Source: Rubripirellula reticaptiva
GTDB lineage: Bacteria; Planctomycetota; Planctomycetia; Pirellulales; Pirellulaceae
DNA: 64,000 nucleotides
NCBI RefSeq assembly: GCF_007860175.1
Contig: NZ_SJPX01000003.1
Span: forward strand, 204,552 to 268,551
Direction of reading: 5' to 3'
The translations under genes and the position numbers were made by a program. Numbering within the stretch: the stretch's first letter is position 1; every line of letters begins with the position of its first letter. The notes below the pieces were generated by a model. That model saw nothing but the letters and a program-made list of their open reading frames with translations. It was not told where the DNA came from and did no database searches. Positions 15,863 through 25,173 of the stretch are shown here, one piece after another.

Positions 15863-17266
15863 TTACGCTCTTCCACCGATCCAGTTCCCCGTATCCAACA
15901 CTTGCCTGCGATACTCGGGATCGCGTAACAGCCAGATGATCGAACGATGCCGATCAGATAGCAGCTCGATACCACGTCGGTCGTTGAGTACCTGCTTACA
16001 CTCCCGCCTTAACGCACCAGCTTGCCTGACTAACAATCGTCGGTAAGCTTCATTCGAAGCGGATAACGACACCTTGGCAATCATCTCCATCATATGAATC
16101 GACGCGTTCCGATCAGCCGACACATAAGGGCGAAGTCGATCGAAGACAAGTGATACGAAATCAGCAAACTGTTCCGGCTCAGCAACGAGTCGAAGGTTTT
16201 GATCGTCATCGTATCGGTACGCATCCGGCAATTCTCGCTCGGCGAGATTTTCCAACGCTGATCGCATCCAATCCATGCAGTTGGTCGCAGTGAATGGGTC
16301 GTTCACGCCAGGAGATAAAGCTCGCATGGCGACTTCAATCAGTTGATTGAAAACGAATCGCAAGTTCTGCTTCGCAGTTCGCTGTGCTCCTGATACGAAC
16401 GTGGCGAGCATTTGGTTAGCAACTTCATCGCTGACATTGGACTTTGGTGAAGCCAACATCAGAACGTTCCCCGGCGTGATAAAGTCGCCCGCGCGAAACC
16501 GCATCCGTATCGTCAAATCGTTCTCGACGGCAATCCGCATCAAGCCATCGGTGTCGGCGAATTCAACGTAACCAGAGTGCTCGGATTTGATTGCTTTCGC
16601 AGATTCGTAGAACGAAGCAGGCAGGCCTGACTCGACCTGTTGCAGCGACTTCTTTTCGTTCGGCTCACCGACTCTGGACGGAAACTGATGATCAATCCGT
16701 CGATTCAAATCTCTTCCAATTCCCGCGACAATGTTGGAAATATGGATGCTCTCTGGAATATGGTGAATGAAATAGATCAACACTCCAACACTCGCGATTG
16801 CCATCAAAATCCCGACGATGATCGCGATGTGAGGAACAAAAGCAGCCATTTCTCCCGTGCCTCCGCCACCTCCCCCGTTACGAACGGTTCGCAAAACCAT
16901 CAAGCAATACAGGAACGTCGAAATAAAGACACCCAGTGTGACCTGGTTGCCGGTATCGCGCATGAAGTTGTTGAGCAATCGCGGCCCAACTTGTGATGTG
17001 GTGTACGAAATCGACAGAATCGTCATCGAGAACGTGACGCCTGCAACCGTGATCATCGAGCCAGCGACCGTCGATAGAACAGCGCGAGCACCATCGGGTT
17101 TGTTCGCGTAAAGCCAACTGATCTTCTCTAACCAGCCCGCGCCGAAGTGACTGTCAATTCCTGTCGTCACGAACGAAAGCACGATGGCACCAATCGCCAT
17201 CAGTGACGGAACAAACCAGTAACTTTCGCGAACATGGGAGACCCACGTGATGAAGAGAGCTTTCAT
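15863..17266 (-). CDS. DUF2254 membrane protein
   Basis: A 467-residue protein starting at ATG 17266 with GGAG 5 nt upstream. Four hydrophobic helices lie in the first 170 residues (SYWFVPSLMAIGAIVLSFV; GSMITVAGVTFSMTILSISY; LGVFISTFLYCLMVLRTV; IAIIVGILMAIASVGVLIYF), with the hallmark SYTTSQVGPRLLNNFMRDTG between the second and third. The remaining 300 residues are soluble and end in a helical domain. This is the standard DUF2254 arrangement; function is unknown. A poly-Gly stretch (GGGGGG) sits in the loop before helix four. Two palindromic repeats lie directly upstream. Confidence 0.9.
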   Translation of the reverse strand: MKALFITWVSHVRESYWFVPSLMAIGAIVLSFVTTGIDSHFGAGWLEKISWLYANKPDGARAVLSTVAGSMITVAGVTFSMTILSISYTTSQVGPRLLNNFMRDTGNQVTLGVFISTFLYCLMVLRTVRNGGGGGGTGEMAAFVPHIAIIVGILMAIASVGVLIYFIHHIPESIHISNIVAGIGRDLNRRIDHQFPSRVGEPNEKKSLQQVESGLPASFYESAKAIKSEHSGYVEFADTDGLMRIAVENDLTIRMRFRAGDFITPGNVLMLASPKSNVSDEVANQMLATFVSGAQRTAKQNLRFVFNQLIEVAMRALSPGVNDPFTATNCMDWMRSALENLAERELPDAYRYDDDQNLRLVAEPEQFADFVSLVFDRLRPYVSADRNASIHMMEMIAKVSLSASNEAYRRLLVRQAGALRRECKQVLNDRRGIELLSDRHRSIIWLLRDPEYRRQVLDTGNWIGGRA

Positions 17267-17280
17267 GAACACTCCATGGT

Positions 17281-17349
17281 CACAAGCTGCCAGCGTGTCG
17301 GCTGAGATCAGCTACGGTATCGGGATCACAAGCTGGCAACTTGCGCTTA
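17281..17349. repeat. Two copies of the CAAGCTG palindromic repeat
   Basis: Copy one (17281-17300) has CACAAGCTG facing CAGCGTGT, copy two (17326-17349) has ACAAGCTG facing CAACTTG, and both resemble the perfect copy at 10622-10651. They fill the space upstream of the DUF2254 gene, so they might also affect its promoter. Confidence 0.5.
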
Positions 17350-17781
17350 CGCTCTCGACCGGTCTTTGTCATGTAAGCGGCGTGCTGGAATCTGCTTCCG
17401 AAACCGAAAACGCCACTTAGAACCGACCCGCACGAGATCATAGATCGCAACGCTTGTTGGCGGCTTGCAATTTCTCGGATTCACTCCCTCAATCAAATCA
17501 AATTGAGCGCGTGAAATCGGAATGTCAATCCAGACTGGCATGGATGCCGAACGGTTGCGGCTAATGGTTTCGAAGTGCCCATCGAGTGGTCCACCAAGAA
17601 ACTCAACAACGAATAGCTTAGACCGGCCTGGCCCAACAACATGCTTTGTGAACTCCAGACATTTGCGAATCCAATCATGTATCTTCCTGGAAACTTTTCG
17701 TACTCGGTTCACAGGGTCACCTTGCTCACGCCGGAGGTTGCAATCAGGAATACATTCTCGATAACGCAAACCCTGTGCCAT
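17347..17781 (-). CDS. Hypothetical protein with a GGPLDG motif
   Basis: A 144-residue basic protein. The middle reads KLFVVEFLGGPLDGHFETIS and the end SVAIYDLVRVGSKWRFRFRK, a pattern (F.GGP.DG ... Y.L.R.G..WR+.++) seen in small planctomycete and actinobacterial hypothetical proteins. The first 50 residues are less protein-like and the true start may be internal. No signal peptide or membrane segment. Function unknown. Confidence 0.45.
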   Translation of the reverse strand: MAQGLRYRECIPDCNLRREQGDPVNRVRKVSRKIHDWIRKCLEFTKHVVGPGRSKLFVVEFLGGPLDGHFETISRNRSASMPVWIDIPISRAQFDLIEGVNPRNCKPPTSVAIYDLVRVGSKWRFRFRKQIPARRLHDKDRSRA

Positions 17782-18413
17782 AAAAACCTGAGCGGGAACA
17801 AAGGTCCCTTACGGCTAGGCGCGCGGGTGATTATCAACGTTGAACAGCATGCCCACGCATAAGTTGCACCCAGCCGACAAGCTCGCCGTTTGTGGATGAG
17901 GGGCGACTTGCTGAATAGACGGTGTACAACAGCTACAACGTCTCTGACATGAATTTGGGGAGATCCATCGCCGGCGTTGACTATTCTCGCGATCAACATC
18001 GAGTGGCCCAATTCATTTACGACTGGTCCCGTTGCGGTCAACTTGTTGCGTTTCTGAACATCAAGCTTGAGCTTGTCCTATGGTCCTATGTCCACCAGTA
18101 ACTTTATCCCTTCGTTGGTGTTGATATTCACAAGTCGATGCGTGTTGCCACGAACCTTTACCGTCATTATCTTCCACCATACCTCTAAATTCGCGACAAC
18201 TGCGGTTGATCGACTATTTGTTGCGATTCCGAGTTGTATTGCAATCCAGCAATTGGAAACTTTCGCCAGCATTGAATGCAGTGCCTTCAACGCTGACGTA
18301 TTGTGCCAGGCGAGGCATCGTGCCATGAGGTGTACTGTTCATCGCAACTGCTCTAACGGTGCCTTGGTGCAAAATGACCTGTGAGGTGCGTGTCTCCCGG
18401 TCGTTCTGAGACT
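17782..18413. other. Gene-poor stretch, probable decayed coding DNA
   Basis: Several minus-strand frames read partly protein-like (for example TATGPVVNELGHSMLIARIV near 18040-17980) but none is long, none has a good start, and no family is recognised. Confidence 0.35.
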
Positions 18414-18752
18414 TCATTTATTCCTCTTGTCCTGTTCCGCATTGGTAAGGGAAAAACGGAAGCGATTGAAGTCGTCGTACACACGATCATTGACGGTGTC
18501 GACGTTCTCGGAGTTCGAATCGTATACACCGTCACCGTCGTAGTCGTAATACGAAGCGGTGTAATCCCAGGCTCCGTCGGCGTTGCCGTCGCTAAACTAC
18601 CAGTAACCAAGGAGGTCGTAGTTGGAAAACCAGTTGTCGTTTTTCGAACTGGGCAAATCTTGCGAGACGTCGAAGGTTTCGTTGTCCGACCGCCCAATTG
18701 CATCGTCAATTTTCGCCTTGTAATGGATGACTAACAATTTCGACAAGTGCAT
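18414..18752 (-). pseudogene. Asp-rich protein with one in-frame nonsense codon
   Basis: A 113-codon minus-strand frame from ATG 18752 to TGA 18414 is interrupted by a single TAG at 18597-18599. Reading through it gives DNWFSNYDLLGYW*FSDG, then NADGAWDYTASYYDYDGDGV and YDSNSENVDTVNDRVYDDF. DYDGDGVYD resembles a calcium-binding EF-hand or dockerin-type loop. The sequence on both sides of the stop keeps the same composition, which supports a recent single-base loss. Family unknown. Confidence 0.6.
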
Positions 18753-19127
18753 CACCGAATCTCCGAATCTTTTCAATCGCCAACAGTAGAAAGTTCAGGC
18801 GAATCAGCTTTTGGAACAACCCTGTTGCTCAATCAGTATCCGGACACAGCCCCACCACTCCATTTGCATCGGGAAGGTAGCGACGATTAGGAACGCGCTC
18901 CGATCAATCGCGTGAACTCGTGCAATTCGTTTCTGCATCTGCTGGGCGATTCCAAGGCACGCGGATAACGAACAACGTTCTCGTAGCAAATGCGATAGCG
19001 ACAGGCTTCTCTACGGCAATAGACACCTTTACGAATCGCCAACGGGTTTGAAAAAAGGTGCAACCGAATTGCTGTGCTTGCCTTCCGCGTGCACCCCCGC
19101 CGAAAACGGCCGGCGACGATGCCTCAG
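18753..19127. other. Intergenic, nothing recognised
   Basis: Short frames on the minus strand are open but carry no recognisable motif. Confidence 0.4.
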
Positions 19128-20045
19128 TCAGCCAATTTCTGTACGGCGGACCTCTTCAACAACCCGAACTGCGTTGTCTTCCGGCTGAATTCCATGGCCA
19201 TAACGAACCGCATAAACCTGAGTCGCCTCAGCACCGAGCAGCACGATTATCGCAGAGTAGTACACCCAAACCAGAATCACCGCTAAGGAAGCCGCAGCGG
19301 CACCCAATTGCGCCCCTGGTTCGCTGTACGAAAAATAGACTTGCATGGCAAATCGCCCTGTGAGGAACAAAGCGGTCGTGATCGCTGCCCCCACGATTAC
19401 ATCTCGCAACTTGACCTTGGCATCTGGCATGAACCTGAAGATCGCTGCAAAAACGATGAAAACCACCGCCGCCTGAACCAAGTAGTTGATCGTGCCCGCA
19501 ACCCCGTTACTGATACCGACGGCTTCACCGAGTTGCTTTCCGGCACTAGACAGAACTGAAGAAACCACGATCGAAACAAGCAGCAAGAAACCAAGACCTA
19601 AAATCATCGCAAGCGACATCACCCGCTTGTAAAGAATTATAAAAAATCCCGATGCTTTCGGATCGGGTTTTACCTGCCAAACTCGATTCAATGAATCCTG
19701 CAGAGCGCCGACGACTCCGGTTGCTGCGACAATGATCCCTGCGAAACTCAGCAACGCCTTCCACCAAGTACCACCGGACTCACGATTGTGTTCCAAGATC
19801 GTTGTGACTCCTTTTGCAGCGGCGTCGTTACCGAGCATCTCGGTCGCTTGCTTTTCCAAGACCGCTTGCGCCTTCTCCTTCGCGCTGTCGCTTTCATAAG
19901 CCACCGACAATCCAAACGTCAGCACCGTCAACAGCAAGTACAATAACGGCGGCAAGGCGAACGCGGTGTAATATGCAAGTGCCGCGGCAAGCGTCGTACA
20001 GCGATCTTTGGAGAATTCAGAAAAGGATTGCTTGAGGAAATCCAT
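19128..20045 (-). CDS. YihY/BrkB family membrane protein
   Basis: A 305-residue integral membrane protein; the ATG at 20045 is preferred to a GTG at 20075 because it gives the usual family N-terminus (MDFLKQSFSEFSKDRCTTL, then AAALAYYTAFALPPLLYLLL). Six membrane segments follow with the family motifs TWWKALLSFAGIIVAATGVV, GALQDSLNRVWQVKP, RFMPDAKVKLRDVIVGA and SLAVILVWVYYSAIIVLLGA followed by EATQVYA. BrkB/YihY proteins were once called ribonuclease BN in error; their role in the inner membrane is unknown. Start and end positions give the usual family length. Confidence 0.9.
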   Translation of the reverse strand: MDFLKQSFSEFSKDRCTTLAAALAYYTAFALPPLLYLLLTVLTFGLSVAYESDSAKEKAQAVLEKQATEMLGNDAAAKGVTTILEHNRESGGTWWKALLSFAGIIVAATGVVGALQDSLNRVWQVKPDPKASGFFIILYKRVMSLAMILGLGFLLLVSIVVSSVLSSAGKQLGEAVGISNGVAGTINYLVQAAVVFIVFAAIFRFMPDAKVKLRDVIVGAAITTALFLTGRFAMQVYFSYSEPGAQLGAAAASLAVILVWVYYSAIIVLLGAEATQVYAVRYGHGIQPEDNAVRVVEEVRRTEIG

Positions 20046-20205
20046 CGGCGCGTGAGACAGGTAGGAGTTTGACACCCGTTGAGTGATGCCATGCTAAAGA
20101 GTTGCAGATGCGAACCTCGTAGGACGCAAATCCCATGCCAGGACCAAATGCGTAGTCATCCACTCCCGGCGTTTTACTTTTGCCTCTACGCCACCAATCG
20201 GGCGA

Positions 20206-20931
20206 CTACATGCTTTCCCGCTTCGGATTGACACCCTTCGCTATCAACCAGCACGTGATCGCCCAAACCAAACCGGCTGACCAACCGGCCAACACATCGG
20301 TCGGATAGTGAACGCCCATGTAGACGCGGCTAATTCCGACCAGCACGGTCAATCCGACCGCCACCGCGATCACGTAGAACCGCAACCAGAAATGTCTCAG
20401 TATCGGCGAGATCAGTACCGCCAGCGTTAGATAAACAACTGCCGCCATCATCGAATGTCCACTCGGAAAGCTACTCGTATAAACATGCGAAAGATGCGGT
20501 ACGAAGTCGGGGCGAGGTCGAGCGAATAGTGACTTCATCAACAAACTTGCTCCTATCCCGCTAAGCGTGGAAACCAGCAGCACAGCCATTGTTCGGTACG
20601 CTCGATTGATAGCCAAAAAACCGGCTGTTGATGCAATTGCGATCAACATGACCGCTATGCCACCAAGAGCCGTTAAATCTCGTCCTGCCTCCTCCAACCA
20701 AGTCGGTCCGATTGGATTCGCAAGGTCATTTGCATCCCGCAAACTCCGCACCGCCCAGCGATCGAACGAGTCAGTGCTTCCTTCAATCACTTCATCCGTC
20801 AACTCGATAAACCCCCAGGCCACCAGCACAACGACCAATAACCCCAGGAGAACTGTCGGTTCGCGTCCACGGAGAAACCGGACTAGCTGAAGGTACCGCT
20901 GCTGAAAGAATCGTTTACTTGCAGTTTTCAT
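20206..20931 (-). CDS. PAP2 superfamily phosphatase
   Basis: A 241-residue membrane phosphatase. All three PAP2 motifs are present: KSLFARPRPD (C1), SSFPSGHSMM (C2, with the general acid His) and SRVYMGVHYPTDVLAGW (C3, with the nucleophile His). Six membrane helices are evident. The family dephosphorylates lipid phosphates such as phosphatidate, undecaprenyl pyrophosphate or phosphatidylglycerophosphate at the membrane surface. The specific substrate cannot be read from the sequence. The start ATG opens a basic N-terminus before helix one. Confidence 0.92.
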   Translation of the reverse strand: MKTASKRFFQQRYLQLVRFLRGREPTVLLGLLVVVLVAWGFIELTDEVIEGSTDSFDRWAVRSLRDANDLANPIGPTWLEEAGRDLTALGGIAVMLIAIASTAGFLAINRAYRTMAVLLVSTLSGIGASLLMKSLFARPRPDFVPHLSHVYTSSFPSGHSMMAAVVYLTLAVLISPILRHFWLRFYVIAVAVGLTVLVGISRVYMGVHYPTDVLAGWSAGLVWAITCWLIAKGVNPKRESM

Positions 20932-21048
20932 GTTTCAATCAAAACGCAAGTCGCATGCCACTTTTGCCACGACGTCACTCTTTGGCACGCTAATCGCGTC
21001 GCTGTCTATGCGATGTCAAAACAAAACTCCACTCCGCAGAAAGACACC

Positions 21049-21451
21049 ATGCCTACCACACTCGTTACAGGAGCCTCGTCCGGTATCGGCTGGGAACTCG
21101 CGAAACGGTTTGCCAAGGGTGGCGACGGTTTGGTGCTTGTTGCACGAAGCGAAGACAAACTCTATGAATTGGCCGACCAAGTTCGACAGAAACACGGCGT
21201 CAATGCAATCGTCATTCCAAAAGATCTCGCCAGGCCCGACGCAATAGATGAGCGATGTCGCCAACTGCGCGAACGATCCATCCAAGTCGACACACTCGTC
21301 AACAACGCGGGCCAAGGCCGGGTACGAAGGCTATGTCAACAACAGGGACATCGTCATTCCCAGCTGGAAGAACCGTCTGATGATGACATCGACAAGCTTT
21401 CTGCCACGCTTCGCAACCCGAAAATTGGTCGCCAAGCTGCATGGGGTCTGA
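21049..21451 (+). pseudogene. Short-chain dehydrogenase with internal deletion
   Basis: The first 90 residues from ATG 21049 are an intact Rossmann half: TLVTGASSGIGWELAKRFA (cofactor motif TGxxxGIG), LVLVARSEDKL, KDLARPDA and IQVDTLVNNAGQG. Immediately after NNAG the frame shifts and the next recognisable segment, in another frame, is AKAGYEGYVNNRDIVIPSWK, then LPRFATRKLVAKLHG to a stop at 21451. This is the C-terminal tail of the same SDR type (…AGY.G...G...VIPG..N). The catalytic Tyr-Lys region, roughly 110-120 residues, is missing. The junction near 21309-21320 has the sequence GGGCCAAGGCCGGG, which fits a short-homology deletion. Confidence 0.75.
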
Positions 21452-21547
21452 CCGCACACGGTCGGCTCAAGCTGCAAGCCTGTCGACTGTTTCCATAACA
21501 AGTTAGTAGCTTGTCACCACGTTCCCATTCCCAACGAGACCTGTCCT

Positions 21548-22921
21548 ATGACAATCACCAGCATCAATCCCGCTACGAACGAAAAACTGCAACAATTCGA
21601 GCCCCAAACAAAAGACGCGGTCATCGAAGCGATTGGCACAGCTCACGAAGCCTACAAAGACTGGCGCAAGACGACTTTCTCGCACCGAAAAAATTGTCTG
21701 CTAAAGTTCGCAAAACTTCTCAGAGCGGATGCCGATGAGTTCGCTCGAACGATCACGCTCGACATGGGCAAACGCATCTCCGAAAGCCAGTACGAAATCG
21801 AATATTGTGCGAATATTGCGGAATTCTATGCGAACGGTGCCGAGCAGTTTCTTGCCGATCAAAAGGTAGAAGTTGAAGATGCGAACGCCTACATCCACTA
21901 TGAACCACTCGGAGTTTTGATGGGTGTCATGCCCTGGAACTTTCCGTTCTATCAAGTCGTACGTTTCGCCGCTCCGAACATTATGGCTGGCAACACAGTG
22001 ATGGTGAAACACGCCAGCAATGTACCGCAATGTGCAAAAGCCATCGAGGAACTGTTCACCGAATGCGGCCTACCTAAAGGCGTCTACACAAACCTATTTA
22101 TCCCATCCGAGTTCGTTGAAGCGATCGTATCAGACCAACGTGTTCAAGGCGTCTCGCTGACGGGAAGCGAGCCGGCCGGAGCAGCCGTCGCGGCGCTCGC
22201 CGGAAAGAATCTGAAACGGAGTGTCCTTGAACTCGGTGGCAACGATCCGTTTATTGTCCTCGAAGATGCCGACCTGGATCACACGATCGAGCAAGCCGTC
22301 AAAGGCCGTACGGTCAACGCCGGTCAGTCGTGTGTTGCATCGAAACGATTCATCGTCGTCGAAGCTGTTGCAGAATCCTTCATCGCGGGATTCAAACAGC
22401 AAATGTCGGAATTGAAAATGGGCGATCCGATGGACGAGGGAACAACGCTCGCACCACTTTCATCCGAGGAAGCCGCCGTGGATTTACTCGAGAAGGTGCA
22501 ATCTTCCATCAACGCCGGTGCAGTCGTGTTGCTTGGCGGGGATCGGCCGGATCGCGAAGGTGCTTATTTCAACCCCACGATCTTATCAGGCGTGACCCCA
22601 GACAACCCAATCTTTGATCAAGAACTATTCGGTCCTGTCGCGACGATTTACATCGTCAAAGACGAAGCCGCTGCGATCAAATTGGCCAATCAATCGTCCT
22701 ACGGTCTCGGCGGTAGCGTCTTCACCGCCGACACTGAACGAGGCCGCCGCGTTGCCGAAAAAGTCGAAACCGGGATGATGTTCGTCAACCGACCAACAAA
22801 GTCCCAAGCCGAACTACCATTCGGAGGCATTAAAAAATCCGGCTATGGACGGGAACTATCCCACCTAGGAATCCTTGAATTCGTTAATAAGAAACTGATC
22901 CACCTTGGCACCTCGCATTAA
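21548..22921 (+). CDS. NAD(P)-dependent aldehyde dehydrogenase (succinate-semialdehyde type)
   Basis: A 457-residue enzyme of the short GabD/Sad (YneI) branch of aldehyde dehydrogenases. The oxyanion/cofactor segment [20 protein letters not shown], followed by [10 protein letters not shown], is typical of succinate-semialdehyde dehydrogenases; the general base is in [12 protein letters not shown] and the nucleophile Cys in [12 protein letters not shown]. The C-terminus [19 protein letters not shown] is also standard. It oxidises an aldehyde to the acid in the cytoplasm, with succinate semialdehyde the best guess. It follows the SDR remnant by about 100 nt and precedes a CurA-like reductase, all on the plus strand. 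Confidence 0.9.
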   Translation: MTITSINPATNEKLQQFEPQTKDAVIEAIGTAHEAYKDWRKTTFSHRKNCLLKFAKLLRADADEFARTITLDMGKRISESQYEIEYCANIAEFYANGAEQFLADQKVEVEDANAYIHYEPLGVLMGVMPWNFPFYQVVRFAAPNIMAGNTVMVKHASNVPQCAKAIEELFTECGLPKGVYTNLFIPSEFVEAIVSDQRVQGVSLTGSEPAGAAVAALAGKNLKRSVLELGGNDPFIVLEDADLDHTIEQAVKGRTVNAGQSCVASKRFIVVEAVAESFIAGFKQQMSELKMGDPMDEGTTLAPLSSEEAAVDLLEKVQSSINAGAVVLLGGDRPDREGAYFNPTILSGVTPDNPIFDQELFGPVATIYIVKDEAAAIKLANQSSYGLGGSVFTADTERGRRVAEKVETGMMFVNRPTKSQAELPFGGIKKSGYGRELSHLGILEFVNKKLIHLGTSH

Positions 22922-22955
22922 AAGTCGCCATGACGTTAATCGAGTCAGGCTGCAC

Positions 22956-22983
22956 AGCGAAATTCTTGGCGAGTTTCGCTGCC
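22956..22983 (+). repeat. Hairpin repeat, TTGGCGA family, best copy
   Basis: Arms AGCGAAA (22956-22962) and TTTCGCT (22974-22980) pair perfectly over 7 bp around the loop TTCTTGGCGAG, followed by GCC. It lies between the aldehyde dehydrogenase and the oxidoreductase genes. Other copies are at 291, 2225, 4955 and 4993, with a weaker one near 5606. Confidence 0.6.
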
Positions 22984-23021
22984 CGCAAACCTTGTCAGCA
23001 CACCTATCACAGAATTGAAAA

Positions 23022-24047
23022 ATGACTACCAAATTATCAAATGCCACCGTTTCTAGGCAAATCGTTCTCGCGTCACGACCTGAAGGCGTACCGCAGGAAA
23101 TCAACTTCAAGGCGACCACAACCGAAATCGCGCCGATCACCGACGGAGAGTTTCTTGTCAAGAACGAATGGATGTCTGTCGACCCATACATGCGTGGTCG
23201 AATGAAAGAAGGTGAGAGTTACGTTCCCGCCTTCAAAATCGACCGGCCGCTCGAAGGTGGCTGCATCGGGAAGATCGTCGAAACGAGAAACAATGATTTT
23301 AACGAAGGCGATTACGTACTAGGTAATTTAGGCTGGCGGGACTATTGGAAGTCGAGCGGTGACGGCATTACGGTAGTTGATCCGAACGTCGCACCCGTGC
23401 AAACCTATCTCGGCGCTCTTGGCATGACAGGCATGACCGCTTGGGTCGGCCTTAATAAAATCGCCAAACTGCAATCTGGCAGTACCGTCTTCGTCTCCGC
23501 AGCATCGGGCGCTGTTGGTTCAATCGTCTGCCAACTTGCCAAGGCCAAAAATTGCCGCGTCATCGGCAGCGCCGGCAAAGCCGAAAAAATCAAGTGGCTG
23601 AAAGACAAAACTGGCATCGACGCAGTCATCAATTACAAAAGAACTGATGGCCTCACCGCAGCACTCAAGCAGCATGCTCCAGACGGCGTTGATGTTTACT
23701 TCGACAATGTCGGCAGCGATCACCTCGCAGCCGCCCTCGACGTGATGAATGACTTCGGAGTCTGCGTTGAATGCGGCATGATCGCAACCTACAACGCTAC
23801 CGATCCGCCTGCAGCACCACGAAACCTTTTTAAGATTATTGCCAAACGAATTCGTATGGAAGGATTTATCGTCCGCGACCACATGGATGCCCAAGATGAA
23901 TTCGTTCGAGAAATGGCATCGCTGATCGAATCCAAGCAGGTTGTCTGGGAGGAAACGATTACCGAAGGTCTAGAGAACGCCCCCGCAGCGTTCATCGGAC
24001 TATTCGAAGGCGACAACCTAGGCAAACAGTTGGTCCGTATCAGTTGA
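23022..24047 (+). CDS. CurA/LTB4DH-type NADP-dependent oxidoreductase
   Basis: A 341-residue zinc-independent medium-chain reductase. N-terminal SRQIVLASRPEGVPQEINF, then VDPYMRGRMKEGESYVPAF, is diagnostic for the LTB4 12-hydroxydehydrogenase/CurA group, and the cofactor loop is VSAASGAVGSIVCQLAKAKN with the later DVYFDNVGSDHL. No zinc-binding Cys cluster is present. The group reduces alpha,beta-unsaturated ketones and aldehydes with NADPH. It follows the aldehyde dehydrogenase by about 100 nt with the hairpin repeat between. Confidence 0.92.
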   Translation: MTTKLSNATVSRQIVLASRPEGVPQEINFKATTTEIAPITDGEFLVKNEWMSVDPYMRGRMKEGESYVPAFKIDRPLEGGCIGKIVETRNNDFNEGDYVLGNLGWRDYWKSSGDGITVVDPNVAPVQTYLGALGMTGMTAWVGLNKIAKLQSGSTVFVSAASGAVGSIVCQLAKAKNCRVIGSAGKAEKIKWLKDKTGIDAVINYKRTDGLTAALKQHAPDGVDVYFDNVGSDHLAAALDVMNDFGVCVECGMIATYNATDPPAAPRNLFKIIAKRIRMEGFIVRDHMDAQDEFVREMASLIESKQVVWEETITEGLENAPAAFIGLFEGDNLGKQLVRIS

Positions 24048-24107
24048 TACCAAAAACTTTCCGATTGCACCTCTTCGTAACGGCGTTTGACGGCTGTCCA
24101 CTAAATC

Positions 24108-24180
24108 CAAGCAATCAAAGATTGCTTGGAAGTGTCAGCCGAGCAATCAACGATTGCTTGGAAGTGTCAGCCGAGCAATC
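24108..24180. repeat. 32-bp tandem repeat of hairpins
   Basis: Two 32-bp units and an 8-bp partial third begin 61 nt after the oxidoreductase stop. Each contains an inverted repeat: CCAAGCAATC AAA GATTGCTTGG in the first (10-bp perfect stem, 24108-24130) and GAGCAATC AAC GATTGCTTG in the second. The units differ at only a few positions. The position fits a transcript-end hairpin, though no T-run follows. Confidence 0.85.
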
Positions 24181-25173
24181 CGAAGTCGAAACGGATCCAA
24201 GCAAACGGATCAGAGTTGCGACACTATGGACGTTCTTGCAAGTTCAGCAGCAACGCAATCAGCCTCAAGGCCTACTTCGGGGAACCACCACGCCAGCCCC
24301 ATCGGTAATGTCAGAGCACTCAGATGCGTCAAGAAAAGCCATCAGTAAATGTGTAGCTACGGCTGCATGATCTTTAAGGTGAAATCTGGCGAGACTGAAT
24401 GATTGACGCCATCATCGAGAAACCGCTGCGAGAGTATCGCGTTTGTTAGGAATAGAATATCTTTGACACGGAGCTGAACGTATTGGCAATCGCAACAATC
24501 GCAGACATGGCCCAATCGTCGCTATTGAGATAGTGCTTACGAACACGGTTGCTTCCGCGATTGCCGATAGCATGCATTGAATCAAAATTGTCACTGGACG
24601 CTCGTTGACGGACGCTCTTCGTCATGCAAGTACATCAACGGAACCATCTGATTCCTAGGATTGACCAACGAAGAGATTGACGCTTGATTTCGCGCTGCCG
24701 CATCGACCGGTCGGTGCGGCTACACCTGCACGCTTATGCTCCGAGTTTCCGCGGCAGTAGATTTACTGGCGATAGCAAGCAAGTTGCTTTGTGCTTGGTC
24801 ATGGATCGGCGTCCAGGTTTCTAGCAGGTCCGATATGTCGGGACGCTTCACGATGTTTGCTGATGTCGCTACTGGACTTCGGATAAGCGGGCTTAGCGTC
24901 GATTCGACATCTACTCCGATCGCTTCCAGTGTGCCGGAACCAGTTATCGAGGACGCGATCCGTGAAGCGGCTTCCACGGTCTAATTTGGTACGGCGACTC
25001 GCGTGCCGTACCATGAAATAACTATGGAAGCACGGCGATGTGAACAGGGGTGGCCCCCCCTTTTGCCGAGCCCGAACAAGCGTCTCGCCCCCTCCACCGC
25101 CCAAGCAATCCTCACAAAAATCACCCGCCGATTCGGCGGAAGTGCCATCAATTTAGACCAAGCGGCGAGCGCC
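24181..25173. other. 1-kb stretch without a convincing gene
   Basis: Only short frames are open. On the minus strand near 24595-24450 the frame DSMHAIGNRGSNRVRKHYLN, then SDDWAMSAIVAIANTF, looks protein-like but is broken upstream by stops, and a minus-strand frame at 24720-24977 is open for 85 residues without any recognisable family. These may be remnants. Confidence 0.4.

Noticed and set aside
24108-24180. Short CRISPR-like array
   Set aside because: Units are directly adjacent without spacers of unique sequence, and no cas genes are present.
24720-24984. Overlapping 82-85 codon frames on both strands
   Set aside because: Both are Ser/Ala/Thr-rich with no motif; neither can be preferred.
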